In this document: in pieces, positions 17,612 through 25,632 of the stretch | How the letters are laid out: every line of letters begins with the position of its first letter | Numbering within the stretch: position 1 is the first letter of the stretch | Assembly: GCF_036759925.1 (NCBI RefSeq) | Contig: NZ_JAPKIB010000001.1 | Coordinates: forward strand, 310,001 to 374,000 | Direction: 5' to 3' | Source: Kluyvera sp036759925 | Lineage (GTDB): Bacteria; Pseudomonadota; Gammaproteobacteria; Enterobacterales; Enterobacteriaceae | Length of the DNA: 64,000 bases | Program-made: the position numbers and the translations under genes | Notes under the pieces: generated by a model | The model's database searches: none | What the model saw: the letters and a program-made list of their open reading frames with translations, nothing else | Told to the model about the DNA's origin: nothing

Positions 17612-18130
17612 ATGAATAATGCATTACGCACAAAAATTAGCATGGGGGGCAATTCAGAATGGAAAGACGCCAGCTTCCGTCTTAAATGCGCCGATGCCTA
17701 CGGTTATGGCGGATCCGTAAGCGGCGCGTTAAATTCCAACGATCCCAATGATGGCACCCAAACGGCAAACAACACGCAGAATGAAACCGTCATGATCCAG
17801 ATACTCCCCTACACCACCATAAACGATGCAAACAGGGGCATTATTGAACTCGAAGCGGGCGGTGCTGAAGGTTACGGTCTGCAACTTGCGTGGGGGCTTC
17901 CCTCCACGCAGGGAACCAATCCGACTAACGCGGTAAGAATCAACACGCCCGTAAACTTACAGTCGGTAAATACCGGGTTTACGCTTGGCCCTTATGCCTA
18001 TGGCTCAAACGTACAAACCAGCGGGGCGGACAATCTTATTCCTTTATCCGCTCGCTATATCCGTACTTCAGACACCGTGGTTGGCGGCCCAGCCAATGCG
18101 TCAATTGAGATCCTGGCCAGCTATCAATAG
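17612..18130 (+). CDS. Fimbrial minor subunit or adhesin, pilin domain only (probably N-terminally deleted)
   Basis: 172 residues with a good ribosome site (AAAGGA) but no signal peptide: MNNALRTKISMGGNSEWKDASF reads straight into what looks like the pilin domain of a tip protein (FRLKCADAYGYGGSVSG, then GAEGYGLQLAWGLPS and a C-terminal SARYIRTSDTVVGGPANASIEILASYQ). Tip adhesins of this kind are normally about twice as long, with a signal peptide and lectin domain. The first ten codons may be the original start joined by deletion to the second domain. Without a signal the product cannot reach the periplasm, so it is probably non-functional. Confidence 0.65.
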   Translation: MNNALRTKISMGGNSEWKDASFRLKCADAYGYGGSVSGALNSNDPNDGTQTANNTQNETVMIQILPYTTINDANRGIIELEAGGAEGYGLQLAWGLPSTQGTNPTNAVRINTPVNLQSVNTGFTLGPYAYGSNVQTSGADNLIPLSARYIRTSDTVVGGPANASIEILASYQ

Positions 18131-18147
18131 CATTATGCTCACTGTAT

Positions 18148-18177
18148 CCACGAACAGGTCACCCGGCCTGTTCGTGG
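18148..18177. terminator. Long perfect hairpin after the fimbrial operon
   Basis: CCACGAACAGG at 18148-18158 and CCTGTTCGTGG at 18167-18177 form an 11-bp perfect stem with an 8-base loop, 17 bases after the last fimbrial stop. No T-run follows, so it may protect the mRNA end or act with Rho rather than as a classic terminator. Confidence 0.6.
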
Positions 18178-18359
18178 CCAACGCAGAACCCGACTTATCC
18201 CACCTGCTTTTCGGATTTCCGCCCCACCATTCGGCACATTTACCCGCTAGTTTTAATGATTGAAGTGATTATTGGGCTTGAATTGATAGACGGTAGGCCG
18301 ACGGATAGACCAACTGTGATGGATATCGTTGAAACGTGGGGGCGTAAGTGCTTGAATAG

Positions 18360-18449
18360 TGGCGGAGAGAGGGGGATTTGAACCCCCGGTAGAGTTACCC
18401 CTACTCCGGTTTTCGAGACCGGTCCATTCAGCCGCTCTGGCATCTCTCC
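18360..18449 (-). tRNA. serU: tRNA-Ser (anticodon CGA)
   Basis: A 90-base class II tRNA on the minus strand: acceptor GGAGAGA pairs with TCTCTCC before the encoded CCA, the anticodon loop reads CTCGAAA, the variable arm is long, and the T loop GTTCAAATC is present. It decodes UCG. The E. coli serU gene lies at the same place beside mtfA. tRNA-Ser genes are frequent integration sites, but no duplicated 3' end was found nearby. Confidence 0.95.
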
Positions 18450-18542
18450 GTTTTGATGGTTGCCATCATGCCAGGTTATTTGGCATTTTAACAGACCCAG
18501 TCTCTTCAATTGCGTTCAAGTGACGAGTTTGCGAGCAAAATG

Positions 18543-19337
18543 ATGATTAAATGGCCCTGGAAAGCAAGTGACACTGCCGAGATAACCAATTTACCGTGGG
18601 CGGAAGCGCTGGCGATTCCCCTGTTAGCGAATCTGTCCGACGATGAACAGGTCAAACTGGTGCAGTTAGCCGACCGTTTTTTACAGCAAAAGCGGCTGGT
18701 GTTTCTACAAGGATTGACGGCGGAGCCTATCATCGAGGCGCGCATCGCCCTGCTCTTCTGCCTGCCGATTCTGGAACTGGGGATCGAGTGGCTCGACGGC
18801 TTCCATGAAGTGTTGATCTACCCGGCGCCCTTTATCGTCGATGACGAATGGGAAGATGACATCGGCCTGGTACACAATCAGCGCGTCGTGCAGTCTGGGC
18901 AAAGCTGGCAGCAGGGGCCAATTGTGCTCAACTGGCTGGATATTCAGGACTCGTTCGATGCTTCCGGTTTTAACCTCATTATTCACGAGGTGGCGCATAA
19001 GCTGGATACCCGCAACGGCGATCGCGCCAGCGGCGTGCCCTTTATTCCGCTGCGCGAAGTCGCAGGCTGGGAGCACGACCTTCATGCGGCGATGAATAAC
19101 ATTCAGGATGAGATTGATTTAGTGGGCGAAAACGCGGCCAGCATTGATGCCTATGCGGCCACCGACCCTGCCGAGTGCTTTGCCGTCCTCTCTGAATACT
19201 TTTTCAGCGCTCCCGAACTTTTCGCTCCGCGCTTCCCGGCGCTGTGGCAGCGTTTCTGTGGCTTTTACCACCAGGATCCACTGCAGCGGTTGCGCGATAA
19301 CGGCGAACAGGATGAAAATCCCCCAGTAGTTCACTAA
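18543..19337 (+). CDS. mtfA: MtfA, Mlc titration factor / zinc peptidase
   Basis: 264 residues beginning MIKWPWKA, close to E. coli MtfA (YeeI). The zinc metallopeptidase signature HEVAH lies near residues 148-152, followed by a conserved acidic segment (DPAECFAVLSEYFF) that supplies the third ligand. MtfA binds and sequesters the repressor Mlc and so raises expression of ptsG and other glucose uptake genes; it also has aminopeptidase activity. An ATG immediately before (18540) is an equal start option. Monocistronic, divergent from the tRNA-Ser gene. Confidence 0.93.
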   Translation: MIKWPWKASDTAEITNLPWAEALAIPLLANLSDDEQVKLVQLADRFLQQKRLVFLQGLTAEPIIEARIALLFCLPILELGIEWLDGFHEVLIYPAPFIVDDEWEDDIGLVHNQRVVQSGQSWQQGPIVLNWLDIQDSFDASGFNLIIHEVAHKLDTRNGDRASGVPFIPLREVAGWEHDLHAAMNNIQDEIDLVGENAASIDAYAATDPAECFAVLSEYFFSAPELFAPRFPALWQRFCGFYHQDPLQRLRDNGEQDENPPVVH

Positions 19338-19390
19338 AACAACATCTTGCGCTAAATTCATCCATTTGAATCAGCGAGTTAAATTTAGTG

Positions 19391-19419
19391 TTGACACAAT
19401 TATCGAGGACCAGTACTAT
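19391..19419 (+). promoter_or_regulatory. Sigma-70 promoter of the first tRNA-Asn gene
   Basis: TTGACA at 19391-19396 and TACTAT at 19414-19419 with a 17-base spacer, followed by the GC-rich discriminator GCGCC expected of stringently controlled tRNA promoters. Confidence 0.85.
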
Positions 19420-19437
19420 GCGCCTCGTTCACACGAT

Positions 19438-19513
19438 TCCTCTGTAGTTCAGTCGGTAGAACGGCGGACTGTTAATCCGTATGTCACTGGTTCGAGTCCA
19501 GTCAGAGGAGCCA
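19438..19513 (+). tRNA. asnT: tRNA-Asn (anticodon GTT), copy 1
   Basis: A 76-base cloverleaf with encoded CCA: TCCTCTG acceptor, D loop with AGTCGGTAGA, anticodon loop CTGTTAATC (anticodon GTT) and T loop TTCGAGTCC. Three further identical copies follow at 24.6, 31.7 and 33.5 kb, as in E. coli (asnT, asnW, asnU, asnV). The symbol is by position next to mtfA. asn tRNA genes are known targets of islands such as the Yersinia high-pathogenicity island; this one is unoccupied. Confidence 0.97.
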
Positions 19514-19521
19514 TATTTAAG

Positions 19522-19555
19522 AAGCCTGCTTAGGAAACTAAGCAGGCTTTTTGCT
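19522..19555 (+). terminator. Terminator of tRNA-Asn copy 1
   Basis: AAGCCTGCTTAG (19522-19533) and CTAAGCAGGCTT (19538-19549) form a 12-bp perfect stem with loop GAAA, followed by TTTTGCTTTT. The same sequence follows the minus-strand copy at 31.7 kb. Confidence 0.92.
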
Positions 19556-19693
19556 TTTCGGTATTTACCCGCTCCCAGTACAGTTCACCACGCCCTTCAG
19601 GACAGATTAGCCCGCAACGACAATTTCATTTCCTCCCCACGAGGATTATGATGACGCTCATTATCCTTTCTGTTCGTTGTCACCGAGAAATTG

Positions 19694-20626
19694 ATGGACG
19701 TCATCAGCATCATTATGTCGGCAGGGAAATCCTCCGTCGACGTAGCGCTCTATACCCTGCTGCCAATTATGGTGGTTATGCTCATCGTCATGAAATATCT
19801 GGAAGTGCGCGGCGTACTGGACGTCATCGTACGCTGGCTCGCCCCGCTGCTTAAGCCGTTTGGCCTCACCGGAATGAGCGCCTTTGCCCTTATCCAGATG
19901 AATTTCGTTAGTTTTGCCGCCCCGCTGGCAACGCTCGCCATTATGGATAAGCGCGGGGTCTCGGACCGTCAGATGGCGGCGACGCTGGCGATGCTGTTCG
20001 CCATGGGTCAGGGAAACGTCTTCTATCCGCTCACGCCGTTTGGCCTGCACTGGCTGGCCTCCATCGTTATCTCAATTGCTGGCGGGCTGTGCGCCGCTGC
20101 GGTCACCTGGCACGTCACCGGTCGTCGGCTATCAACGGTGGAGAGCGCCCGGGCTGAAGCGCTACCTGATGCCGAGAAAAATAATCAGGGGATCATTTCG
20201 GTTATCAACAGCGCGGGTTCTGATGCCATCCGTCTGGCGCTTGGCGCAGTGCCCATGCTGATTCTGTCGCTGGCCATCGTCGGCGTAATGAAGTCGGCAG
20301 GCCTGATTGAGATGCTGCAGCAACTGTTGATGCCGCTGCTGGTGTGGCTGCATATTCCGGTTAACTTTGTGCTGCCCGCGCTGGTCAAATGCGTGGCTGG
20401 CGGCACGGCCTACTTTGGCGTCGTCTCTGAACTGGTGCAGCAGGGGAAAATCACCGTAAGCCAGATTAACGCCTCTGCGGGGCTGTTAGTTCAGACCTTC
20501 GACCTTCCTGGCATCGGCATTTTTCTGGGGGTAAGCTCCCGCTTCGTTCGCCTGTTCCGCTACGCCGCCACCGGTGCGCTCGCCGGGATCGCCATCCGCA
20601 CCCTTTTGCACCTTGCTCTGTTCTGA
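19694..20626 (+). CDS. Nucleoside-recognition (Gate) domain membrane protein
   Basis: 310 residues, mostly membrane helices: TLLPIMVVMLIVMKYLEVRG, a conserved reentrant-like Gate segment (LIQMNFVSFAAPLATLAIMDKRG, MGQGNVFYPLTPFG), and a second set in the C-terminal half (LVKCVAGGTAYFGVVSEL). The duplicated Gate architecture resembles SpmA/SpmB and the nucleoside permease core; the transported molecule is unknown. The ATG at 19694 is preceded by GAGA; a TTG lies one codon earlier. Its 3' end overlaps the convergent hydrolase gene by 141 bases. Confidence 0.75.
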   Translation: MDVISIIMSAGKSSVDVALYTLLPIMVVMLIVMKYLEVRGVLDVIVRWLAPLLKPFGLTGMSAFALIQMNFVSFAAPLATLAIMDKRGVSDRQMAATLAMLFAMGQGNVFYPLTPFGLHWLASIVISIAGGLCAAAVTWHVTGRRLSTVESARAEALPDAEKNNQGIISVINSAGSDAIRLALGAVPMLILSLAIVGVMKSAGLIEMLQQLLMPLLVWLHIPVNFVLPALVKCVAGGTAYFGVVSELVQQGKITVSQINASAGLLVQTFDLPGIGIFLGVSSRFVRLFRYAATGALAGIAIRTLLHLALF

Positions 20627-22153
20627 CACGGCTTCCCGGAGGCAGGCGATAACATCAGGCCGCTCGCTACAGGCAATATGCTGCTGAACCCGCGCCATCA
20701 TCCACGGGAAAAAGGGGTTGGAGGTGACGCGCATCAGCATATCCAGCCCCACGCTCAGCGTCGCCGTCTCTCCGCGCAGCGAAATTGTGCCCAGACTAAT
20801 GCCGTAACGATTTATCTCCTGCGGGTTTCGACCATAAAGTGAGTCGGTCAGCGGGAACGGCACCGCCACGTGCGACAGCGAATACATATCCTGCGGCCAG
20901 GCGATCCGCAGGGGCGTCACGGTCTCCGTCAGGGCGCCCGCCTCCGTTGAGCGCGCGACCGTTTGATTGGTGTCCGGCGTGGTGTTAGTGATAACCGTGG
21001 TGGCATATAGCCTTGGCGCTGGCGGCAGCAAGGTATTTACCGCCGAATAGGATGATGACCGGAACAGCGCGCGTAAATTGGCCGCCTGGTTAATATCAAA
21101 AATAACCAGTTCACTGCCGTTATCCGGCAGATAGCGATAGAGCGAATCCACCACCGCCCGGGTGCTCACCGTGGAATCCATTACCGACTGAAACGTGAGT
21201 ACGGGTGCCAGTTCAGCCAGCCGCTTATTTTGCGATTCCTGCACGATTTGCTGCTGCAGCGCCTGAGACAATAGCCACGACTGGCGTGCGGCCTTAACCG
21301 GGAACGAATTGTATTTATAGGGATTAAACTCTGGCACCACGTTAAGCCACGCCGCCCGGGCAAAGGCGGGGAATATCGCGGGCAGTCCGGCGAGTCCGGC
21401 AAAACGGGCAAAAGCGGTCACACCGATCATCGGCGATAGCAGGATTATCTGCTGCGGCCGACGCAGCGATTTATCCTCCAGGCTATCGAGGGCGTATTTC
21501 ATCGCCAGCGCCCCGCCGTTTGAGTAACCGACAATATGCAGCGGGACGTCCTTCCCGGCCAGCCGCGTCGCTTCGCGCACGGCCATCCGCGTTGCCGCTA
21601 TCCACTGTTCGCGGTCAACGCCGGTTAATGCCCCCGGCGCGGTACCGTGCCCCGGTAGTCTGGGGACAACGGCAATAAACCCCTGCTGCTGATACCGTTG
21701 TGCCAGATAGCGTACGCTATACGGAGAGTCCGTCAGGCCGTGGAGCAGCACCGCCGCACCGCGAGGTTTGCCCTCGGGCTGCAGAATAAAAGAGCGGTTC
21801 CAGTCAGGCTGAAACTTATCGGGATAAACCAGGCTTTGAGCGTAAAAACGGTTAATCGCCGTTTTCTCGTCGGCGTTCAACGTGTCGGTAATCTTATTTT
21901 TCATATCGCGGAAAATTGATGCTTCCCGCGTCTGATAGTCCGCAAACGTCGCATTATCAATCTCCCCAGCCGTCATTTCATCCGCCGTCCAGGTATGCCA
22001 GCGGTGCAGCGCCGGGCCACGCTGGGATTCATAGATGCGACCAATAAAAAAGACAATGATGACCACAACCAGGCCAATAAGCGCCTTTTTTGCCCATGAG
22101 AGCATTCTCTTGCCGGACGTATTCAGCAGTCGAGTTAAACGCTTCATTGCCAT
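20486..22153 (-). CDS. Membrane-anchored alpha/beta hydrolase
   Basis: 555 residues. An N-terminal helix (KKALIGLVVVIIVFFIGRI) anchors it, followed by an alpha/beta-hydrolase domain with oxyanion motif LLHGLTDSP, the acid-loop region RLPGHGTAPG and nucleophile elbow GYSNGG. It is a predicted periplasm-facing esterase or lipase-like enzyme of unknown substrate. The last 45 or so residues (after CLREAVSEQ) are Gly/Glu/Ala-rich, lack hydrolase character, and are read from the opposite strand of the Gate-protein gene, so the original stop may have been lost. Confidence 0.75.
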   Translation of the reverse strand: MAMKRLTRLLNTSGKRMLSWAKKALIGLVVVIIVFFIGRIYESQRGPALHRWHTWTADEMTAGEIDNATFADYQTREASIFRDMKNKITDTLNADEKTAINRFYAQSLVYPDKFQPDWNRSFILQPEGKPRGAAVLLHGLTDSPYSVRYLAQRYQQQGFIAVVPRLPGHGTAPGALTGVDREQWIAATRMAVREATRLAGKDVPLHIVGYSNGGALAMKYALDSLEDKSLRRPQQIILLSPMIGVTAFARFAGLAGLPAIFPAFARAAWLNVVPEFNPYKYNSFPVKAARQSWLLSQALQQQIVQESQNKRLAELAPVLTFQSVMDSTVSTRAVVDSLYRYLPDNGSELVIFDINQAANLRALFRSSSYSAVNTLLPPAPRLYATTVITNTTPDTNQTVARSTEAGALTETVTPLRIAWPQDMYSLSHVAVPFPLTDSLYGRNPQEINRYGISLGTISLRGETATLSVGLDMLMRVTSNPFFPWMMARVQQHIACSERPDVIACLREAVSEQSKVQKGADGDPGERTGGGVAEQANEAGAYPQKNADARKVEGLN

Positions 22154-22333
22154 AGTGCTATCCGTCTTATCTCTCTGTTCACGAAGGGGTTATCGTTAAA
22201 CCAAATACGATCCTGCGATGTGCCTTATAAACATAGACTAAACCAGACGCCAGTTTTACGGCCTGAACGTGTTAAGTTCGTGAGAAGAAATAGCATGATG
22301 GGATGCAAAGCAGCGCGCCCCAGGGGCGCGGCG

Positions 22334-23284
22334 TTAAATCTGATAATCCAGTACCGACTCTTCCAGCTCCATCGCCTGGCGTTTAATCTCCTCCAGCGAC
22401 AGCCCGGCATTACAGAGTTCAATAAATCGCCACACATAGTTGCGCTGTAATTGCCCACGCTTAAGCCCCAGCCAGACAGTATTAGCATCAAACAGGTGAT
22501 GGGTATCCAGCCGTACCAGGCTGCCGGACTCCTGCGGATCGCCGGACTGCTCCGCCACGAGTCCAATGCCGAGCCCCAGCTCAACGTAGGTTTTAATCAC
22601 GTCGGAATCCTGGGCGCTCAGCACGATATCCGGCGTCAGCCCCTTGCGGTTAAAGGCTTCATCAATACGGGAACGCCCAGTGATCCCCTGGCGATAGGTG
22701 ATGAGCGGCCAGCGGGCGATGTCTTCCAGCGTCAGCGGTGAGGTGTGAGTAAGTGGATGATCCTGCGGAACTAGCAGACTGTGATGCCAGCGAAACCACG
22801 GAAAAGCCACCAGCGTCGCGTCGTTACTGAGGCGCTCACTGGCAATGCCGATATCCGCTCCGCCGTTATGCAGCAACGCATCAATTTCCTGCGGCGTGCC
22901 CTGAATCAACTCCAGGCGCACGTCTTTGAAAATTTCCCGGAACGCTTTGATCACTGGCGGCAGGCTGTAGCGAGCCTGGGTATGCGTGGTGGCAATCGTC
23001 AGCACGCCGGACGCATCGTTGGTAAAGAGATCGGCCAGACGTCGGACGTTGCTGGCCTCATTCAGTATGCGTTCGGCAATCACCAGCAGGGCTTTGCCCG
23101 GCTCCGTCATCCCTAACAGGCGTTTACCGCGACGGATGAAAATCTCAATCCCCAGCTCTTCTTCGAGCTCACGAATATGTCGGCTCACGCCGGACTGCGA
23201 TGTATAAAGCATGTTGGCAACTTCGGTCAGGTTGTAATCCTGCCGTGCCGCTTCACGAATTATTTTGAGCTGCTGGAAGTTCAC
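22334..23284 (-). CDS. cbl: Cbl, LysR-type regulator of sulfonate-sulfur use
   Basis: 316 residues, same length as E. coli Cbl. It opens (V/M)NFQQLKIIREAARQ and has the helix-turn-helix LTEVANMLYTSQSGVSRHIRELE, then the CysB-like effector domain (ATTHTQARYSLPPVIKAF, TYRQGITGRSRIDEAF). It activates ssu and tau genes when sulfate is scarce and answers to adenosine phosphosulfate. The start is GTG at 23284 after GGAGAG; an in-frame extension to 23362 lacks support. It follows nac in the same direction, as in E. coli, where nac transcription can run into cbl. Confidence 0.95.
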   Translation of the reverse strand: MNFQQLKIIREAARQDYNLTEVANMLYTSQSGVSRHIRELEEELGIEIFIRRGKRLLGMTEPGKALLVIAERILNEASNVRRLADLFTNDASGVLTIATTHTQARYSLPPVIKAFREIFKDVRLELIQGTPQEIDALLHNGGADIGIASERLSNDATLVAFPWFRWHHSLLVPQDHPLTHTSPLTLEDIARWPLITYRQGITGRSRIDEAFNRKGLTPDIVLSAQDSDVIKTYVELGLGIGLVAEQSGDPQESGSLVRLDTHHLFDANTVWLGLKRGQLQRNYVWRFIELCNAGLSLEEIKRQAMELEESVLDYQI

Positions 23285-23386
23285 GCTTCTCTCCGGGTCA
23301 ATCAGACGTTGAGCTATTGTTAAAGTCTGATGCCCTTGTGAACAAATAATAAAAACCAGCAAGTTATATCTGAATGGAATATAAGC

Positions 23387-24304
23387 TTAGCTCACCAGCA
23401 GCAGTTCACGGTTATCCAGCATCGGGCGGCTGACCAGCGACATCAGGATCTCTTTCACCGCCTGCGCCTGCGGGCTTAACTGACCACGCGCCGATACGTT
23501 TAACGACAGCGGCAAGCTCATCGATGGTGTCGTAATCCGCGCCATCCAGCCATTTGCCGCACTGCACAGCGAACGGGCCGCCGATTCTGGCAGTACCGTC
23601 ACGCCCATTCCGCTGGCAATCGCGGCTGTCAGCGTAGAGATAGACTCAATTTCACCGATAATTTTTGCCGTTAAGCGACGCAGCGAAAAAGCTTCGTCGA
23701 CACGGGCGCGGACGGCGCTGTAATCACGCGGCAGGAAAAGATTCATCTCCGCTACTGCGGTGAGATCGACGCTTTGCCCCGGGCAATCACGGGTACCAAC
23801 CAGATAAAGATCCTCTTTCAGCAGCGGCTGGCTGACGATCCCCGCCAGCGGTGCGCGGTCGTAAAGTACTGCCATATCCAACTGACCGTTCAACAATTTG
23901 TCATTAAGCACGGTGCCGCTATTTTCATGCAGATAAACCAGTACTTCAGGCAGCTCGTTACGTACCGCCTGCAGCAACGGCATGGTAATGGATGATGCCG
24001 CCGTGCCCGGCGCAAGGCCGATAGATACCGTGCCGCTGAGGGTCTGACCGACGTTATTCACCGCCAGTTGCGCCTGTTCACATTGACGTAAGATTGTCCG
24101 GGCATGGGTGTATAACACTTTGCCCGCTTCCGTTGGCGTGACGCCGCGCTTGGTACGAATCAACAGTTGTTGATCCAGCTCCCCCTCCAGCGTCGCCACC
24201 TGCTGACTCAACGCAGGCTGCGCGATATGCAACACTTCAGCGGCCTGGGTCAGGCTGCCGATATCGACGATTTTCACAAAGTACTTCAGCCGTCTTAAGT
24301 TCAT
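23387..24304 (-). CDS. nac: Nac, nitrogen assimilation control LysR-type regulator
   Basis: 305 residues, the exact family length, beginning MNLRRLKYFVKIVDIGSLTQ with the helix-turn-helix QAAEVLHIAQPALSQQVATLE. Nac links the sigma-54-dependent Ntr response to sigma-70 promoters (for example hut, put, ure activation and gdhA repression). It needs no co-effector. A canonical sigma-54 promoter and an NtrC-binding palindrome lie upstream (next entries), so expression should switch on under nitrogen limitation. Upstream gene of the nac-cbl pair. Confidence 0.96.
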   Translation of the reverse strand: MNLRRLKYFVKIVDIGSLTQAAEVLHIAQPALSQQVATLEGELDQQLLIRTKRGVTPTEAGKVLYTHARTILRQCEQAQLAVNNVGQTLSGTVSIGLAPGTAASSITMPLLQAVRNELPEVLVYLHENSGTVLNDKLLNGQLDMAVLYDRAPLAGIVSQPLLKEDLYLVGTRDCPGQSVDLTAVAEMNLFLPRDYSAVRARVDEAFSLRRLTAKIIGEIESISTLTAAIASGMGVTVLPESAARSLCSAANGWMARITTPSMSLPLSLNVSARGQLSPQAQAVKEILMSLVSRPMLDNRELLLVS

Positions 24305-24358
24305 TTTTGCCTCCGGTTCGGAATCACTGCCACGCTGGCGTTAAGTAATCGGAGGAGT

Positions 24359-24374
24359 TGCAAGATGCTTGCCA
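24359..24374 (-). promoter_or_regulatory. Sigma-54 promoter of nac
   Basis: Read on the minus strand, TGGCAAGCATCTTGCA has the invariant GG and GC exactly ten bases apart, matching TGGCA-N6-TTGCA. Transcription would start about 44 bases before the nac start codon. Confidence 0.88.
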
Positions 24375-24469
24375 GTTTTAAAATAGCCAGTAAAACCGTG
24401 TAAACCTATCGCTAAGGCCCTTTTTTGCGGCTATCAGAAGTTTGTGATCTGCCCCATAAGGGGTAATTC

Positions 24470-24486
24470 TGCACTTTCACGGTGCA
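24470..24486. promoter_or_regulatory. NtrC binding site upstream of nac
   Basis: TGCACT, five bases, GGTGCA: an exact match to the NtrC consensus TGCACY-N5-GGTGCA. Its centre is about 130 bases upstream of the predicted nac start point, a normal enhancer distance. Confidence 0.85.
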
Positions 24487-24563
24487 GAACAGTCAAAAAA
24501 ACAGCAAATGGCACGGAATTGCTGAAATTGTCAGCAAACGAACTTATTAGCGCTTTTCACCCT

Positions 24564-24592
24564 TTGACAAGCCTGGGTGACATCGATAATAT
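24564..24592 (+). promoter_or_regulatory. Sigma-70 promoter of tRNA-Asn copy 2
   Basis: TTGACA at 24564-24569 and TAATAT at 24587-24592, 17-base spacer, then the discriminator GCGCCCC. The sequence is closely related to the promoter of copy 3. Confidence 0.8.
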
Positions 24593-24610
24593 GCGCCCCG
24601 TTCACACGAT

Positions 24611-24686
24611 TCCTCTGTAGTTCAGTCGGTAGAACGGCGGACTGTTAATCCGTATGTCACTGGTTCGAGTCCAGTCAGAGGAGCCA
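24611..24686 (+). tRNA. tRNA-Asn (anticodon GTT), copy 2
   Basis: Identical over all 76 bases to the copy at 19438. It is upstream of and divergent from nac, where E. coli also has an asn tRNA gene. A toxin-antitoxin pair lies 70 bases beyond its 3' end. The exact letter of the E. coli equivalent is not assigned. Confidence 0.97.
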
Positions 24687-24693
24687 AATTTAG

Positions 24694-24722
24694 AAAAGCC
24701 TGCTTTCGAGCAGGCTTTTTGC
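24694..24722 (+). terminator. Terminator of tRNA-Asn copy 2
   Basis: AAAAGCCTGCT (24694-24704) pairs with AGCAGGCTTTT, loop TTCG, followed by TTGCTTTT. A near-identical terminator follows copy 4. Confidence 0.9.
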
Positions 24723-24755
24723 TTTTCTGCATTTGTATATTCGCTCAATCCACGC

Positions 24756-25058
24756 TTATAGCGAAATGCCATAATGCGAACCGTCCGGCAGTTCGATATC
24801 CAGATTCAGCTTTCCACCCGCAGCTTCAACATAGCGCTTAAGCGTTGAGAGCTTCACATCGCGCCCCGGTTTTTCCATACTGGCGACGGTCGGCTGACGA
24901 AGCCCCAACGCTTGGGCCATTTCGACCTGCGTTTTCCGTACCCTTTCCCGCAGCTCTGCAAGATGAATATTCAGCAAGATATCTGCAGCCTGTGTCTGGG
25001 CATCGGCCACTACGTCAGGCTTTTCATCCTCAATAATCTGTTCCAGCGTTCTGCCCAT
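24756..25058 (-). CDS. HigA-like antitoxin (XRE helix-turn-helix)
   Basis: 100 residues. The helix-turn-helix lies in VEMAQALGLRQPTVASMEKPGRDVKLSTLKRYVEAAGG, and the N-terminal half is acidic and alanine-rich, a usual antitoxin layout. It begins four bases after the toxin stop codon, with toxin first, the gene order of higBA systems. It should neutralise the toxin and repress the shared promoter, probably at the palindrome at 25434. Confidence 0.85.
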   Translation of the reverse strand: MGRTLEQIIEDEKPDVVADAQTQAADILLNIHLAELRERVRKTQVEMAQALGLRQPTVASMEKPGRDVKLSTLKRYVEAAGGKLNLDIELPDGSHYGISL

Positions 25059-25062
25059 CGCG

Positions 25063-25416
25063 TTACTCCTTCTTTTTTAATGTGTTCAGCCAATATGTAA
25101 ATTCCCGATCAGCAATGGGAATTAACCGGGCGTAAAAACGTTTTTCATTCCCCACCTTATTTCCGGCGCACAACATAATTCCGGTACGCTCCTGGTCAAA
25201 AGCGAAAAATGCACGAATCGGATCGCCACGGCTCTGGATTCGTAGCTCTTTCATATTGTTGTAGCGGGAACCACTGATCGTATCGGCATAAGGTCTGGAC
25301 AACGCTGGCCCTTTTTCGCGTAGGACCAGCAGCGCAGCAAGCACACTTGACCTGTCCTTATCGTTGAGAGAGGTATACCAGCAATCAAACGTATCCGTTG
25401 TTTTAATCGTCCACAC
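25063..25416 (-). CDS. HigB/RelE-like toxin (Gp49 family)
   Basis: 117 residues, basic. The pattern TFDCWYTSLNDKDRSSVLAALLVLREKGPALSRPYADTI, KELRIQSRGDPIRAFFAFD and LLCAGNK-type strand followed by KRFYARLIPIADREF belongs to the RelE/ParE superfamily, group HigB/Gp49. Such toxins are ribosome-dependent mRNA nucleases; the arginine in RIQSRGDPIRAF is the conserved functional arginine. First gene of a two-gene operon with its antitoxin; ribosome site AAGGAGG at 25427 or so. Confidence 0.85.
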   Translation of the reverse strand: MWTIKTTDTFDCWYTSLNDKDRSSVLAALLVLREKGPALSRPYADTISGSRYNNMKELRIQSRGDPIRAFFAFDQERTGIMLCAGNKVGNEKRFYARLIPIADREFTYWLNTLKKKE

Positions 25417-25433
25417 GGGACCTCCTTATAAAC

Positions 25434-25449
25434 ATAGATTAAAATCTAT
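25434..25449. promoter_or_regulatory. Perfect palindrome, likely antitoxin operator
   Basis: ATAGATT-AA-AATCTAT, a perfect 7+2+7 inverted repeat 17 bases upstream of the toxin start and overlapping the expected -10 region. Size and position fit autoregulation by the HigA-like protein. Confidence 0.6.
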
Positions 25450-25632
25450 ATAAATGTAAAGCTATAAAGAGGAGTGTGACGCGATAATCTGTAGGGTTCA
25501 TGCTCTATTTCAGTAAAGCGGAAAGTGCATTCTGGTATTTCAATGTATAGCGTGCAACGCCTCGACGGTTTTACGGCCAGGAGCGGAAAACAGTTGAAAA
25601 CACCAGTTATAGTTGAGGGAACAGCATCCCCC

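Noticed and set aside
18131..18520. Possible island attachment site at the tRNA-Ser gene
   Set aside because: No second copy of the tRNA 3' end and no integrase were seen in the window.
24501..24530. Sigma-54-like TGGCAC...TTGCT on the + strand near 24510
   Set aside because: The spacing between GG and GC is nine bases rather than ten and it points away from nac; the element at 24359-24374 on the minus strand fits exactly.
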